Positions 1-10,102 of a stretch of DNA of 60,929 nt are shown piece by piece. The DNA comes from an uncultured Pseudomonas sp. (lineage in GTDB: Bacteria; Pseudomonadota; Gammaproteobacteria; Pseudomonadales; Pseudomonadaceae): the NCBI RefSeq assembly GCF_946886105.1, contig NZ_CAMPHV010000033.1, positions 1 to 60,929 on the forward strand, read 5' to 3'. The position numbers and the translations under genes are program-made. Under the pieces are notes generated by a model, which did not search any database, was not told where the DNA came from, and saw only the letters and a list, made by a program, of their open reading frames with translations. Position 1 is the stretch's first letter, and the number at the start of each line of letters is the position of its first letter.

Positions 1-84
1 TGGCGAGATTTTTCGCGGCAACGCGGCTTGCGCTGAAACGGCAACAGACCCTAGGCTTCTGTCATGCAATGGAGAGGATAGGCT

Positions 85-1416
85 TTGGATTGGCAAACCC
101 TGCTGACTCGCGAACGACTCGGTAAACCGACGCACAGTGCCGATGAATTGGGCCGCAGCCCCTTTCATAAGGATCACGACCGCATCATTTTTTCCGGTGC
201 CTTCCGTCGTTTGGGCCGCAAGACCCAGGTCCATCCGGTCTCGAGCAACGACCATATCCATACGCGCCTGACCCATTCGCTGGAGGTCAGTTGCGTCGGC
301 CGCTCGCTGGGCATGCGCGTCGGCGAGATGATCCGCGACGCCCTGCCCGCCTGGTGCGCGCCGAGCGACCTGGGCATGGTCGTACAGTCGGCCTGCCTGG
401 CCCACGACATCGGTAACCCACCGTTCGGCCACTCCGGCGAGGACGCGATTCGCCATTGGTTCCAGCAGGCCGCTGGGCGCGGCTGGCTCGACGGCATGAG
501 CGAAGCCGAGCGCGGCGACTTTCTCAGTTTCGAAGGCAACGCCCAGGGCTTTCGCGTGCTCACGCAACTGGAATACCACCAGTTCGACGGCGGCACCCGG
601 CTGACCTACGCGACCCTCGGCACCTACCTGAAATACCCCTGGACCGCGCGTCACGCCGAAGCCCTCGGCTATAAGAAGCACAAGTTCGGTTGCTACCAGA
701 ACGAGCTGCCGTTACTCGAGCAGATCGCCACCAAGCTCGGCCTGCCGCAACTCGAAGAGCAGCGCTGGGCGCGGCACCCGCTGGTGTATCTGATGGAGGC
801 GGCCGACGACATTTGCTACGGCCTGATCGATCTCGAGGACGGCCTGGAAATGGAGTTGCTCGACTACCGCGAAGTCGAGGCCCTGCTGCTCGACCTGGTG
901 GGCGACGACGTACCGGAAACCTATCGCCAGCTCGGGCCGCAGGACTCCAAGCGGCGCAAGCTGGCGATTCTGCGCGGTAAAGCCATCGAACACCTGACCA
1001 ACGCCGCCGCCCATGCGTTCGTCGAACAGCAATCGGCGCTGCTCAGCGGCAGCTTGTCCGGCGATCTGGTCGAGCACATGGACGACACGGCCAAGCGCTG
1101 CGTACAGCACGCAAAAGAAATGGCGCGGGAGAAAATCTTCCAGGACAAACGCAAGACCCTGCACGAGATCGGGGCCTACACCACCCTGGAGATCCTGCTC
1201 AACGCCTTTTGCGGCGCGGCCCTGGAACAGCAAGGTGGACGCACGCCCTCGTTCAAGAACCGGCGCATTCTCGATTTGCTCGGCAATAACGCACCGGATC
1301 CGAGCTGGCCGCTGTATAAGTCGTTTCTGCGCATGATCGATTTCATCGCCGGCATGACCGACAGCTACGCCACTGAAATGGCCCGGGAAATGACCGGCCG
1401 CTCGAGCCCGGTATAA
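85..1416 (+). CDS. dgt: dGTPase-like deoxyguanosinetriphosphate triphosphohydrolase
   Basis: The 443-aa product is a cytoplasmic HD-superfamily dNTP triphosphohydrolase, a family that splits dGTP or other dNTPs into the nucleoside and tripolyphosphate. Metal-ligand motifs are visible: RLTHSLEV (His64) and [15 protein letters not shown] (His107-Asp108), preceded by the typical N-terminal [10 protein letters not shown] segment. The frame has no nearby ATG. Translation most likely begins at a TTG (85-87) preceded by GGAGAGG at 71-77, a good Shine-Dalgarno. The length fits the shorter dGTPase-like subgroup rather than the 505-aa E. coli Dgt, so substrate preference is uncertain. The FUSC-like gene begins 3 nt after the stop, so the two are probably co-transcribed. 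Confidence 0.9.
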   Translation: MDWQTLLTRERLGKPTHSADELGRSPFHKDHDRIIFSGAFRRLGRKTQVHPVSSNDHIHTRLTHSLEVSCVGRSLGMRVGEMIRDALPAWCAPSDLGMVVQSACLAHDIGNPPFGHSGEDAIRHWFQQAAGRGWLDGMSEAERGDFLSFEGNAQGFRVLTQLEYHQFDGGTRLTYATLGTYLKYPWTARHAEALGYKKHKFGCYQNELPLLEQIATKLGLPQLEEQRWARHPLVYLMEAADDICYGLIDLEDGLEMELLDYREVEALLLDLVGDDVPETYRQLGPQDSKRRKLAILRGKAIEHLTNAAAHAFVEQQSALLSGSLSGDLVEHMDDTAKRCVQHAKEMAREKIFQDKRKTLHEIGAYTTLEILLNAFCGAALEQQGGRTPSFKNRRILDLLGNNAPDPSWPLYKSFLRMIDFIAGMTDSYATEMAREMTGRSSPV

Positions 1417-1419
1417 AGC

Positions 1420-2478
1420 ATGAGAACCGCCCTAAAACGCACCTTCAGCTGGCATGCCGGTCCTCCCTCCAGAGGCCCCGCACTGATCGCCGCGTTCGGC
1501 TGCGCGCTGCCGCTGCTGCTCGGTTTGCTCAGTGCCCATCCGGGTTTTCTCTGGGCCTCGGCGGGCGCCTTTCAGGCCGCCCAGGCCAACCCCTTGCATC
1601 GCCTCGGCATGCTGCGCATGTTGGCGCTGTGCGGCCTCGGCGCACTCAGTGCGGCGCTGGGCTTCTGGTCGGCGAGCAACCCGCTGATCGCTTTCTGGCT
1701 GTTCGCCGCGTTCGGCCTTCTACTCGCCTGGCTGCAACGCTTCGGTAGCGAAGCCGCCAAGCTGGGCATCGGTTTGATCGCCTGCCTGTGCCTGGGCCAG
1801 GGTCAATACGGTTTGGGTAACTTCAACAATCCTTCGGCCATCGCCATGTTGTTCGTGCTCGGCGGGCTGTGGGTGATGCTGCTGGCCTTCGGTTTGCGCG
1901 GCCTGCATGGCTTACGCATGTGGCCCTACATGCCGCGTTTCATCAGCATTTTCAAGGTACTCAGACGCCACGCCAGACGCCTGCCACGCCAACAATGGCG
2001 CCTGCACGCCCTGGGCTGCACCCTGGCGATGGCGCTGGCCGGGCTGACCGTCAGCCTCGCCGGCCTGGAGCGCGGCTACTGGCTGACCCTGACCCTCGCC
2101 GCGACCCTGCACCTCGAGTTCCAGGGCAACCTGGTGCGCGCCCTGCAAGCCAGCCTCAGCAGCCTGGCCGTGGCCGGCCTGTTGATTCTGCTCGGCTATA
2201 GCGTGCACAGCCCGGCAACGATGGTGACCATCCTGCTGGTGCTGATCACCCTTTGCCGCGCCTTGCAGGCCAACCACTACGGCCTGTTCATGGCGCAAAC
2301 CACGGTGTGCTTCCTGCTCCTGGCCGAAAGCTTCGCCCAGGATTGGCAACTGGTCGAACCACGCCTGCTCAACGCCTTGTTCGGCGTAGTCCTGGCGCTG
2401 TTCGTCGCCTTGCTGATCCACGGCCTGCGACAGCTGTTGCAGCGCCATGCGGGCCAAGTCGCGGCAGACCCGAAGTAA
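1420..2478 (+). CDS. FUSC-like inner-membrane protein
   Basis: This 352-aa protein is strongly hydrophobic, with two blocks of membrane helices (about residues 20-165 and 195-340) separated by a short basic loop rich in Arg and His (about 168-195). The duplicated-helix layout resembles the FUSC/YccS aromatic-acid exporter superfamily, but the usual large cytoplasmic domain is missing, so it is about half the length of AaeB-type exporters. The start is an ATG 3 nt after the dgt-like stop, so it is probably translationally linked to that gene. The transported substrate, if any, cannot be told from sequence. Confidence 0.7.
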   Translation: MRTALKRTFSWHAGPPSRGPALIAAFGCALPLLLGLLSAHPGFLWASAGAFQAAQANPLHRLGMLRMLALCGLGALSAALGFWSASNPLIAFWLFAAFGLLLAWLQRFGSEAAKLGIGLIACLCLGQGQYGLGNFNNPSAIAMLFVLGGLWVMLLAFGLRGLHGLRMWPYMPRFISIFKVLRRHARRLPRQQWRLHALGCTLAMALAGLTVSLAGLERGYWLTLTLAATLHLEFQGNLVRALQASLSSLAVAGLLILLGYSVHSPATMVTILLVLITLCRALQANHYGLFMAQTTVCFLLLAESFAQDWQLVEPRLLNALFGVVLALFVALLIHGLRQLLQRHAGQVAADPK

Positions 2479-2542
2479 CGCAACCCAACGCTTGTAGCCC
2501 GGAAGGCCTTGGCCCAATCCGGCATCTACATTGCGCGCCCCT

Positions 2543-2611
2543 GTAGCCCGGATGAAATCCGGGGGACCGATTGCGCATGTCCAGTCTTTCCCCGGATTGC
2601 ATCCGGGCTAC
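2543..2611. repeat. Paired REP-like elements
   Basis: Two inverted copies of the GTAGCCCGGAT(G)xAATCCGG element face each other (2543-2563 and 2591-2611) and can form a hairpin. A degenerate third copy lies just upstream (about 2493-2528). The same core recurs at about 27.7 kb and 52.9 kb. They fill most of the space between the FUSC-like gene and the HD-GYP gene. Confidence 0.75.
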
Positions 2612-2760
2612 GCCCTTAATGGTTTCGCAGCCCGCAGGCTGCCCTGATGCTTCTGGCTCTAATTCAATGGGCGCTTATGCAAAATCGTTTTTAGTCGGCA
2701 CGCCCGCGCGCGCTTCACTATGCTTTTCGAGCCGTCAGCGCAATCACGGAGTGTCGCGCT

Positions 2761-5715
2761 ATGCCTCGTCGTCTGCAGCCCAGCCAACGCCGCTTTCCTC
2801 TGCACGTGCATATCAGCGTGCTGTTTACCCTGCTGTTGCTCCTGACCGGGGTGGTACTGGGAGTATTCAACTACCGCCAGACCAGCCAGATCATCTTTTC
2901 GAGTAGCGCCAAGCTGTTCGAACGCATCCAGCAGGATGTGCAGCAGGACCTGCAGCGCACTTATCAACCGATTCGCCATCTGCTCAGCTTGCTCGCCTTG
3001 AACGACGCCACCCAGGCCCTCGACCTGGAGAGCCGTCTGCGCCTGCTCAAACCATTCGCCCAGGCGCTACGCGACAACCCCAAACTGGCTTCCTTGTATG
3101 TGGGCTACGACGACGGCGACTTCTTCATGCTGCGGCCATTGCGCAGCGAGGCGCTGAAACAACATTTCGACGCGCCGGACAATGCCGCCTTCCAGGTCTG
3201 GTCGATCGACCGTCATGCCACCGGCACCGACAGCGATTACCTGTTCTACGACGGTTCGCTGAACCCGATCAGCCGGCGTCAGATCCGCGAAGAAGCGTAC
3301 GACCCGCGTAAACGCAGCTGGTACCGCAGCGCGCGGGAAGACGGCGGACAGATCACCACCGCGCCCTATGTGTTCTTCTCCACGGCCGAGGTCGGCACCA
3401 CCCTGGCGCGGCGTACCGGGCTGACCGCCGTATTGGCGGTCGACCTGACCCTCGATGACCTGTCCGCGACCCTGGCCGAGCATAAAGTCACCGCCAATAG
3501 CGAAGTCGTGCTGATGGACCCCCGCGGCAATGTCGTGGCCCACCCGGACAGCAGTCGGGTGGTCGTGCAGAAAGGCGAAAACCGTTTGGCCCAAGCCCGC
3601 GACCTCAGCCCCGCGCTCGCGGCGCTGCTCGATAGCGGCTCGGCCGATCGACACTCGAGCGTGCTCGAACTCGACAGCAGACGCTGGGTGGTCTCACGCC
3701 GTCAGTTGCAGGAAGGCGGCCCGCAAGGGCTGAACCTGGCGATGCTGGTACCCGAGGACGAATTGCTGGCCGATGCCTACCGTATCCGCTGGCAAGGCGC
3801 GTTACTGACCCTGACCACGCTGCTGCTGTGCTTGCCGCTCGGCTGGTTGACCTCGCGCCTGATCGTCAGGCCGCTGCGCGCGCTGGTGCTGGAAGCCGAA
3901 GCGATCCGCCGCTTCGATTTCGATTACCCGGCCAGCGGCCGGTCGCCGGTGCTGGAGGTCGACCAACTGGCGGTGTCCATGGCGCGGATGAAGGAGACCA
4001 TTTCCAGCTTCCTGGAAATCGCCTCCAGTCTATCGGCCGAAACCCGCTTCGATTCCCTGCTCAAGCGGGTGCTGGAAGAAACCGTGGACATCGGCGATGC
4101 CCACGGTGGGCTGTTGTACCTGATCGACGCCGAAAGCGGCCGCCTCGAACCTCACGGCCTGTTTATCGGCGGCGAACAGCACAGCCTGGATAAGCACGGC
4201 ATACCCGGCTACGACAAATCGGCACAGAACATTCCCGAATGGTTGCAACAGCCTGCCAGCGGCGGCGCGAGCAAGGTCGCATCGCTCGGTTTCGACCAGG
4301 CCGGCGCTTACAAGAGCCTGCTGCAAACCTTCGACAGCCCGCGCGTGCATCTTGTCGCGACCGGTTTACACAATCGTCAAGGGGTGACGCTGGGCGTTCT
4401 GGTGCTGCTGCATTGCGACCGCGGCGACGAATCCGACCTGGCGATGCAAAGCCCGGAGCGCGTCGCGTTCATCGAAGCGGTGTCGGGCGTCGCGGCGCTG
4501 TGCATCGAAAGCCAGCGCCTGCTCGAACGGCAAAAACACCTGCTCGATGCCTTCATTCAATTGCTCGCCGGAGCGATCGACGCCAAGAGCCCCTATACCG
4601 GTGGCCACTGCCAGCGGGTGCCGGAAATCACCCTGATGCTCGCCCGCGCCGCGGCGGCCAGTGAGCAGCCGGCCTTCGCCGACTTCCAGCCCGACGAGGA
4701 TCAATGGGAAGCGCTGCATATCGCATCCTGGCTGCACGACTGCGGCAAGGTCACCACCCCGGAATACGTGGTGGATAAAGCCACCAAACTGGAAACCCTC
4801 TACGACCGCATCCATGAAGTGCGCACCCGCTTCGAGGTGCTCAAGCGCGATGCCTGGATCCACTACTGGCAAGGCTGCGCCCAGGGCGGCGAAGCCGGGG
4901 AACTGGCCGCGCAGCGCGATCGGTTGCTGGCCGAACTGGACGAGGAGTTCGCCGTGGTCGCCCGCTGCAACCTGGGTGGCGAGGCCATGGCCGCAGACGA
5001 TCTGACGCGCCTGCAAGAGGTCGCCCAACGCACCTGGACGCGCACGTTGGACGATCGCCTAGGCGTATCCTGGGAAGAGCGCCAGCGCCAGGACCGCCAG
5101 CCCGCTCCCGCATTGCCGGTGCAAGAGCCGTTGCTGGCTAACAAGCAGGAACACCTGATCGAACGGGCCGCCAGCGAAATCATTCCCGCGGACAACCCCT
5201 GGGGCATCAAGCTGGATGTGCCGGCCTATAAATTCAATCGCGGCGAGCTGTATAACCTGAGCACCAGCCGCGGCACCCTGACGAACGAAGAGCGCTACAT
5301 CATCAACCATCACATCGTGCAAACCATACTGATGCTCGACAAGCTGCCCTTCCCTGCGCACCTGCAAAGCGTCCCGGAGATCGCCGGCGGCCATCACGAG
5401 AAAATGGATGGCAGCGGCTATCCGAAGCGCCTGACCCGCGAACAGATGAGCATGCCGGCGCGGATGATGGCGATTGCCGATATCTTCGAGGCGCTGACCG
5501 CGGTGGATCGCCCCTACAAGAAGGGTAAGCTGCTATCGGAATCGCTGAATATCATGGCTGGCATGTGCAGTAACGCGCATATCGATGCCGAGCTGTTCGC
5601 CTTGTTCGTGCGTGAGAAGGTCTATCAGCGTTATGCCGATAAATTCCTGCAGGCGGGGCAAATCGATGTGGTCGATGAAGCGGCCGTATTGGCCAGAGCC
5701 GGGCTGAGCGCCTAG
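2761..5715 (+). CDS. dCache-HAMP-GAF-HD-GYP cyclic-di-GMP phosphodiesterase
   Basis: The 984-aa protein is a membrane-anchored sensor, probably degrading c-di-GMP. Order: TM1 (about 17-38), periplasmic dCache-like sensor (about 40-340, with the motif DPRKRSWY), TM2 (about 344-370), HAMP (about 365-420), GAF (about 430-590) and a C-terminal HD-GYP domain. The HD-GYP signatures are intact: GGHCQRV, HDCGK (His659-Asp660), HHEKMDGSGYP (His878 onward) and IADIFEALTAVDRPYKK. HD and HHE are about 218 residues apart, far more than the roughly 60-70 of a standard HD-GYP domain, so a helical insertion of about 150 residues splits the catalytic core. Expression probably starts from its own promoter after the REP pair. 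The signal sensed is unknown. Confidence 0.9.
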   Translation: MPRRLQPSQRRFPLHVHISVLFTLLLLLTGVVLGVFNYRQTSQIIFSSSAKLFERIQQDVQQDLQRTYQPIRHLLSLLALNDATQALDLESRLRLLKPFAQALRDNPKLASLYVGYDDGDFFMLRPLRSEALKQHFDAPDNAAFQVWSIDRHATGTDSDYLFYDGSLNPISRRQIREEAYDPRKRSWYRSAREDGGQITTAPYVFFSTAEVGTTLARRTGLTAVLAVDLTLDDLSATLAEHKVTANSEVVLMDPRGNVVAHPDSSRVVVQKGENRLAQARDLSPALAALLDSGSADRHSSVLELDSRRWVVSRRQLQEGGPQGLNLAMLVPEDELLADAYRIRWQGALLTLTTLLLCLPLGWLTSRLIVRPLRALVLEAEAIRRFDFDYPASGRSPVLEVDQLAVSMARMKETISSFLEIASSLSAETRFDSLLKRVLEETVDIGDAHGGLLYLIDAESGRLEPHGLFIGGEQHSLDKHGIPGYDKSAQNIPEWLQQPASGGASKVASLGFDQAGAYKSLLQTFDSPRVHLVATGLHNRQGVTLGVLVLLHCDRGDESDLAMQSPERVAFIEAVSGVAALCIESQRLLERQKHLLDAFIQLLAGAIDAKSPYTGGHCQRVPEITLMLARAAAASEQPAFADFQPDEDQWEALHIASWLHDCGKVTTPEYVVDKATKLETLYDRIHEVRTRFEVLKRDAWIHYWQGCAQGGEAGELAAQRDRLLAELDEEFAVVARCNLGGEAMAADDLTRLQEVAQRTWTRTLDDRLGVSWEERQRQDRQPAPALPVQEPLLANKQEHLIERAASEIIPADNPWGIKLDVPAYKFNRGELYNLSTSRGTLTNEERYIINHHIVQTILMLDKLPFPAHLQSVPEIAGGHHEKMDGSGYPKRLTREQMSMPARMMAIADIFEALTAVDRPYKKGKLLSESLNIMAGMCSNAHIDAELFALFVREKVYQRYADKFLQAGQIDVVDEAAVLARAGLSA

Positions 5716-5769
5716 CAGAAGGGAGAAACAGTGACCGGGCATGGCTGACGCCTGCCCGGCCAGCGCACA

Positions 5770-6111
5770 TCAGGCCGGATTGATCGCGTTTTCCGGGTAC
5801 CAGACATCGATCAGCGGGCTGACGGTGAAGTCGACCAGCTCGCTGCGGCCTTTCAGCCAGGCTTCGACCAAAGCGCGTTGCTCTTCGCTGACGCAGCCGC
5901 GCTTGGCCAGGCAAACCAGACCGAAATCGTCGCCGCCGACATAACCCAGACCGTTGGCCGTCATGGCATCGCGCAGAAACGCCTCGAGAAAGCCGTCGAT
6001 GGCCTCATCGGCCAGGTCCGCTTTGAAGTTCAGCTTCAGCTCGAAACCCAGCTCTTGGAATTCATCCACGCAGAGTTTTTTACGCAGACGGCGGGAACGG
6101 TTAGTAGCCAT
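5770..6111 (-). CDS. yggL: YggL family (DUF469) ribosome-associated protein
   Basis: This 113-aa protein matches the YggL/DUF469 family, reported to bind the 50S ribosomal subunit. It begins MATNRSRRLRKKLCVDEFQELG and ends with the acidic-aromatic FTVSPLIDVWYPENA segment. The same frame stays open upstream to 6282, but that part has no family resemblance. The ATG at 6111 matches the family start, and the upstream CTTGAGGATTGTTCC carries GAGG. It converges on the HD-GYP gene and diverges from dacB. Confidence 0.85.
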   Translation of the reverse strand: MATNRSRRLRKKLCVDEFQELGFELKLNFKADLADEAIDGFLEAFLRDAMTANGLGYVGGDDFGLVCLAKRGCVSEEQRALVEAWLKGRSELVDFTVSPLIDVWYPENAINPA

Positions 6112-6337
6112 GGAACAATCCTCAAGAGTGATAACGCGCGGCACTCTAGCAGCTTGACGCCGAATTTGCCCGACTGTGTGGCAACCGCCAGTTGCCCCGT
6201 CCATGAAATAAACCGCCCGCCCCGGTTCACGTGGCGTCGCAGAGGCTCTAGGCTTAGCGCATACTCTCTCGACTCGCGACATCCATCTCGCGAGCGCTCA
6301 TTCGCCCTTACGTGCCCGTTCCAAGGTTGTTCAGTCG

Positions 6338-7783
6338 ATGTTTAAAACCCTGCGTCAACTGGCGGTCGCCAGCCTGCTACTGCCCTATGCCCTATCGCTC
6401 CATGCCGAAGTCATCAACAGCCTGCCCAGCAAAGTGCAGCACGCGCTGAAAGCCAACAAGATCAGCACGCAATCCTTGTCGCTGGTGGCCCTGCCGCTCA
6501 ACGGCCCGGGTAACAGCATGGTTTTCAACGCCGATGTGTCGGTCAATCCGGCCTCGACGATGAAGCTGGTCACCACTTATGCGGCCCTCGAACTGCTCGG
6601 CCCGACCCACCAGTGGAAAACCGAGTTCTACGCCGACGGCCCGCTGAAAGACGGCATCCTGCACGGCAACCTGTACCTCAAAGGCGGCGGCGACCCCAAA
6701 CTCAACATGGAGAAACTCTGGTTGCTGCTGCGCGATCTGCGCGCCAACGGCGTGCGCCAGGTGACCGGCGATCTGGTGCTCGATCGCAGCCATTTCGTAC
6801 AGCCGACGCTGCCCTCGTTCAACGACGACGGCGGCGACTCCAACAAGCCCTTCCTGGTCGCCCCGGATGCCTTGCTGGTCAACCTCAAGGCGCTGCGCTT
6901 CATCGCCCGCGCCGAAGGCGGCCAGGTACGGGTGGCGATCGAACCGCCGATTGCCAATATCCGCATCGACAATCGGGTCAAGGTTCTGCCCGCGGTGAGT
7001 AAATGCCCAGGCTGGCCGGACGTGCGCTATAACCCGACAACCACGGTCGACGGCACCAACGTGATCGTCAGCGGTTCGCTGGCCGAGGGCTGCAGCTCGC
7101 AGACCTACCTGTCGCTGCTCGACCACCCCAGCTACGCCGCGGGCGCGATCCGCGCGATCTGGCAGGAACTGGACGGCAGCATCCAGGGCACGGATCGCCT
7201 CGCTGAGGTGCCAAAGGATGCGCGCCTGCTGGTGCGCGCCTTCTCCCCGGACCTGGTGGAGATCATTCGCGACATCAACAAGTACAGCAATAACACCATG
7301 GCCCGGCAGCTGTTCCTCAGCCTCGGCGCGCAGTTCCGCGACGAAGTCGATGGCGACGACGCCAAGGCCGCACAGCGGGTGATCCGCGCCTGGCTGGCGC
7401 GCAAGAACATTCTCGCCCCGCACCTGGTGATGGAGAACGGCTCCGGCCTGTCGCGCGCCGAACGGGTCAGCGCCAACGAGCTGGCGAAAATGCTGCAAGC
7501 CGCATGGAAAAGCCCCTATGCGGCCGAATTCATGAGTTCGCTGCCGTTGGTGGCGATGGACGGCACCATGCGCAAGCGCCTGCATCGCACCCCGCTGGTC
7601 GGCGAGGCACGGATCAAGACCGGTACGTTGAACAACGTGCGCGCCATCGCCGGTTACAGCCGCGACAGCAACGGCAATAGCTGGGCCGTGGTGGCGATCC
7701 TCAACGACCCCAGACCCTGGGGCGCCTCAGCGATCCTTGATCAGGTACTGATCGACCTGTATCGCCAGCCCAAGCTCAAATAG
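6338..7783 (+). CDS. dacB: D-alanyl-D-alanine carboxypeptidase/endopeptidase (PBP4, peptidase S13)
   Basis: The 481-aa periplasmic low-molecular-weight penicillin-binding protein removes terminal D-Ala and cleaves peptidoglycan cross-links. A signal peptide with an A-x-A-like site is visible (SLHAEV, cleavage near residue 23). All three active-site motifs are present: SxxK at Ser73-Lys76 (STMK), SxN at Ser317 (SNN) and KTG at 427-429. The length is typical of DacB. It is transcribed alone and converges on rlmKL across a hairpin-rich gap. In Pseudomonas loss of this class of protein is linked to AmpC derepression, which is family knowledge rather than something seen here. Confidence 0.95.
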   Translation: MFKTLRQLAVASLLLPYALSLHAEVINSLPSKVQHALKANKISTQSLSLVALPLNGPGNSMVFNADVSVNPASTMKLVTTYAALELLGPTHQWKTEFYADGPLKDGILHGNLYLKGGGDPKLNMEKLWLLLRDLRANGVRQVTGDLVLDRSHFVQPTLPSFNDDGGDSNKPFLVAPDALLVNLKALRFIARAEGGQVRVAIEPPIANIRIDNRVKVLPAVSKCPGWPDVRYNPTTTVDGTNVIVSGSLAEGCSSQTYLSLLDHPSYAAGAIRAIWQELDGSIQGTDRLAEVPKDARLLVRAFSPDLVEIIRDINKYSNNTMARQLFLSLGAQFRDEVDGDDAKAAQRVIRAWLARKNILAPHLVMENGSGLSRAERVSANELAKMLQAAWKSPYAAEFMSSLPLVAMDGTMRKRLHRTPLVGEARIKTGTLNNVRAIAGYSRDSNGNSWAVVAILNDPRPWGASAILDQVLIDLYRQPKLK

Positions 7784-7828
7784 GCGCCCGAAGCGGGCGC
7801 CGATGCGCCCCTCTCGCCAGGAGAGGGG
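7783..7828. terminator. Tandem hairpins between convergent dacB and rlmKL
   Basis: Two perfect stems lie in the 51-bp gap: GGCGCCC/GGGCGCC at 7783-7801 and CCCCTCTC/GAGAGGGG at 7808-7828. Neither has a clear T tract, but their position between convergent stops suggests a bidirectional terminator. Confidence 0.6.
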
Positions 7829-7834
7829 TTGGGC

Positions 7835-10102
7835 TCAAGCCTTGGCGCTGATTCGCCAGGCGCGGTGGATTTTCGGATTGCGGGCGAAGTCCGGGTCCAC
7901 CGTCGAGGCGCTGATCTCCTCGACCGCATAACGCGCGCCCAGGCCCTCGTCGAGCTGGAACTTGCGGAAGTTGTTGGAGAAATACAGCACCCCGCCCGGC
8001 GCCAAACGCGCCATGGCCAGGTCGAGCAGTTGCACGTGGTCGCGCTGGATATCGAACACCCCTTCCATGCGCTTGGAGTTGGAGAAGGTCGGCGGATCGA
8101 TGAAGATCAGCTCGTATTCGCCGCGATCCTCCGCTAGCCAGGTCATCACGTCGCCCTGCTCCAGGCGGTTCTTGTCCGAGAAGCCATTGAGCGACAGATT
8201 GCGCCTCGCCCAATCCAGGTAGGTCTTCGACAGGTCGACACTGGTGGTGCTGCGCGCGCCGCCCTTGGCCGCATGCACAGTGGCGGTGGCGGTATAGCAG
8301 AACAGGTTGAGGAAGCGCTTGCCCGCGGCCTCGCGCTGGATGCGCAGGCGCAACGGACGATGATCGAGGAACAGGCCGGTATCGAGGTAGTCGGTCAGGT
8401 TGACCAGCAACCTCACCCCGCCTTCACCGACCTCCATGAACTGGCCTTGCGCGCTCTGCCGTTGATACTGCTTGGTACCGCTCTGGCGTTCGCGGCGCTT
8501 GATCACCACTTTGCTCTTGTCGACGTTCAGCGCCTGGGGAATCGCCGCCAGCGCATCGAACAAACGCGCCTGGGCTTTTTCCGGGTCGATGGATTTAGGC
8601 GCGGCGTATTCCTGCACGTGCACCCAGTCTTCGTACAGGTCGACGGCCAGCGAGTATTCCGGCATATCGGCATCGTATAGCCGGTAGCATTCGACGCCTT
8701 CTTTGCGCGCCCACTTACCCAGCTGTTTCAGGTTTTTTTGCAGACGATTGGCGAACATCTGCCCGCCTTCGCTGAGGCGCGCCTGCTCGACCGCCGGCGC
8801 TGGCGCCGGCTTGATCGGGTTGCCGTTCTTGTTGTACTGGCGCTCCTGCGGCTCGCGCGATGCCTTGTCGGCTTCAGCCTGTTCACGCTCGCGTTCGCGC
8901 TGTTCCGGGGTACGCCGCTCGCCGGTGACGAACTGCTCCGGCTGCACCTTGATCAGCAGCAACTTGCACGGCAAGGCACCGTTCCAGAACGCGTACTGCT
9001 TGTGGCTGCGAATGCCCATGCGCTTACCCAGGTCCGGCGCGCCGGTGAACACCGCCGCTTCCCAGCCCATGCAGGCCTGACGCAGACGCTCGCCGAGGTT
9101 CTGATAGAGATACAGCAGGCTGGCCTCATCGCCGAGGCGCTCGCCATAGGGCGGGTTGCAGATCACCAGGCCTTTCTGGTTCTGGTCAGGACGCGGCTCG
9201 AAGGTCGCCACTTCGCCCTGATACACCTTGATCCAGTGGCTCAGCCCGGCGCGCTCGATATTGTTGCGCGCCGGCTGGATCAAGCGTGGATCGGCCTCGT
9301 AACCGCGAATCCACAGCGGCGGTTTGGCCATGCCCTCGGCGGCGCGCTGTTCGGCTTCGCCCTGCAGCTTCTTCCACAGCGCCGGCACATGCCCCAGCCA
9401 TTTGCTGAAGCCCCATTGTTCGCGGCTCAGGTTGGGCGCGATATCGGCGGCGATCATCGCCGCCTCGACCAGAAAGGTCCCCACCCCGCACATCGGGTCG
9501 GCCAGGGCGCCGCCCTCGGCGGCGATGCGCGGCCAGCCGGCGCGGATCAGCACCGCGGCGGCGAGGTTTTCCTTGAGCGGCGCAGCGCCTTGCTGCAGGC
9601 GGTAGCCACGCTGGTGCAGGCTATGCCCGGAGAGGTCTAGGGAGAGAATCACCTCGCCGCGGTCCAGGCGCAGATGCACACGCATGTCCGGGTTGAGCTT
9701 GTCGACCGAAGGCCGCGTGCCGTCGGCCTGACGCAGTTTATCGACGATCGCATCCTTGACCTTCAAGGCGCCGAAGTGGGTGTTGTCGATCCCCGAACCG
9801 TTGCCGCTGAACTCCACCGCCAGACTGCCGCTGGGCTCCAGGTGCTCGAACCAATCGACTTCCAGCACGCCCTCGTAAAGGCTCTCGGCGTCGCGCACCG
9901 GAAAGCGCTTGAGCACCAGCAACACCCGGTTGGCCAGACGCGACCACAGGCACAAGCGGTACGCGGTCTCGAGCATGGCGAAGCCGCGAATGGCCGAAGT
10001 GTGCTCGCGCGCCTCCTCGAGCCCCAGGTTGCCCGCTTCTTCGAGCAGCAAACCTTCGAGGCCCTTCGGGCAGGTGAGAAAGAGTTCGTAGCGATCCGAC
10101 AT
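7835..10102 (-). CDS. rlmKL: Bifunctional 23S rRNA methyltransferase (G2445-N2 / G2069-N7)
   Basis: The 755-aa protein modifies 23S rRNA and is a natural fusion of two methyltransferases. The N-terminal part carries the THUMP region and the RlmL-type domain with the NPPYGERLG catalytic motif near residue 315. After a charged linker (about 420-450) the C-terminal RlmK domain carries DPPTFSNSK near residue 670. The ATG at 10102 gives the family start MSDRYELFLTCPKGLE; a longer frame to 10129 adds nine unrelated residues. Length agrees with Pseudomonas and E. coli RlmKL. It diverges from rmf, pairing two ribosome-related genes around one 427-bp control region. Confidence 0.95.
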   Translation of the reverse strand: MSDRYELFLTCPKGLEGLLLEEAGNLGLEEAREHTSAIRGFAMLETAYRLCLWSRLANRVLLVLKRFPVRDAESLYEGVLEVDWFEHLEPSGSLAVEFSGNGSGIDNTHFGALKVKDAIVDKLRQADGTRPSVDKLNPDMRVHLRLDRGEVILSLDLSGHSLHQRGYRLQQGAAPLKENLAAAVLIRAGWPRIAAEGGALADPMCGVGTFLVEAAMIAADIAPNLSREQWGFSKWLGHVPALWKKLQGEAEQRAAEGMAKPPLWIRGYEADPRLIQPARNNIERAGLSHWIKVYQGEVATFEPRPDQNQKGLVICNPPYGERLGDEASLLYLYQNLGERLRQACMGWEAAVFTGAPDLGKRMGIRSHKQYAFWNGALPCKLLLIKVQPEQFVTGERRTPEQREREREQAEADKASREPQERQYNKNGNPIKPAPAPAVEQARLSEGGQMFANRLQKNLKQLGKWARKEGVECYRLYDADMPEYSLAVDLYEDWVHVQEYAAPKSIDPEKAQARLFDALAAIPQALNVDKSKVVIKRRERQSGTKQYQRQSAQGQFMEVGEGGVRLLVNLTDYLDTGLFLDHRPLRLRIQREAAGKRFLNLFCYTATATVHAAKGGARSTTSVDLSKTYLDWARRNLSLNGFSDKNRLEQGDVMTWLAEDRGEYELIFIDPPTFSNSKRMEGVFDIQRDHVQLLDLAMARLAPGGVLYFSNNFRKFQLDEGLGARYAVEEISASTVDPDFARNPKIHRAWRISAKA

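Noticed and set aside
7784..7834. GC-rich hairpin cluster as a small RNA
   Set aside because: It is only 51 bp between two convergent stops; a terminator role is sufficient.
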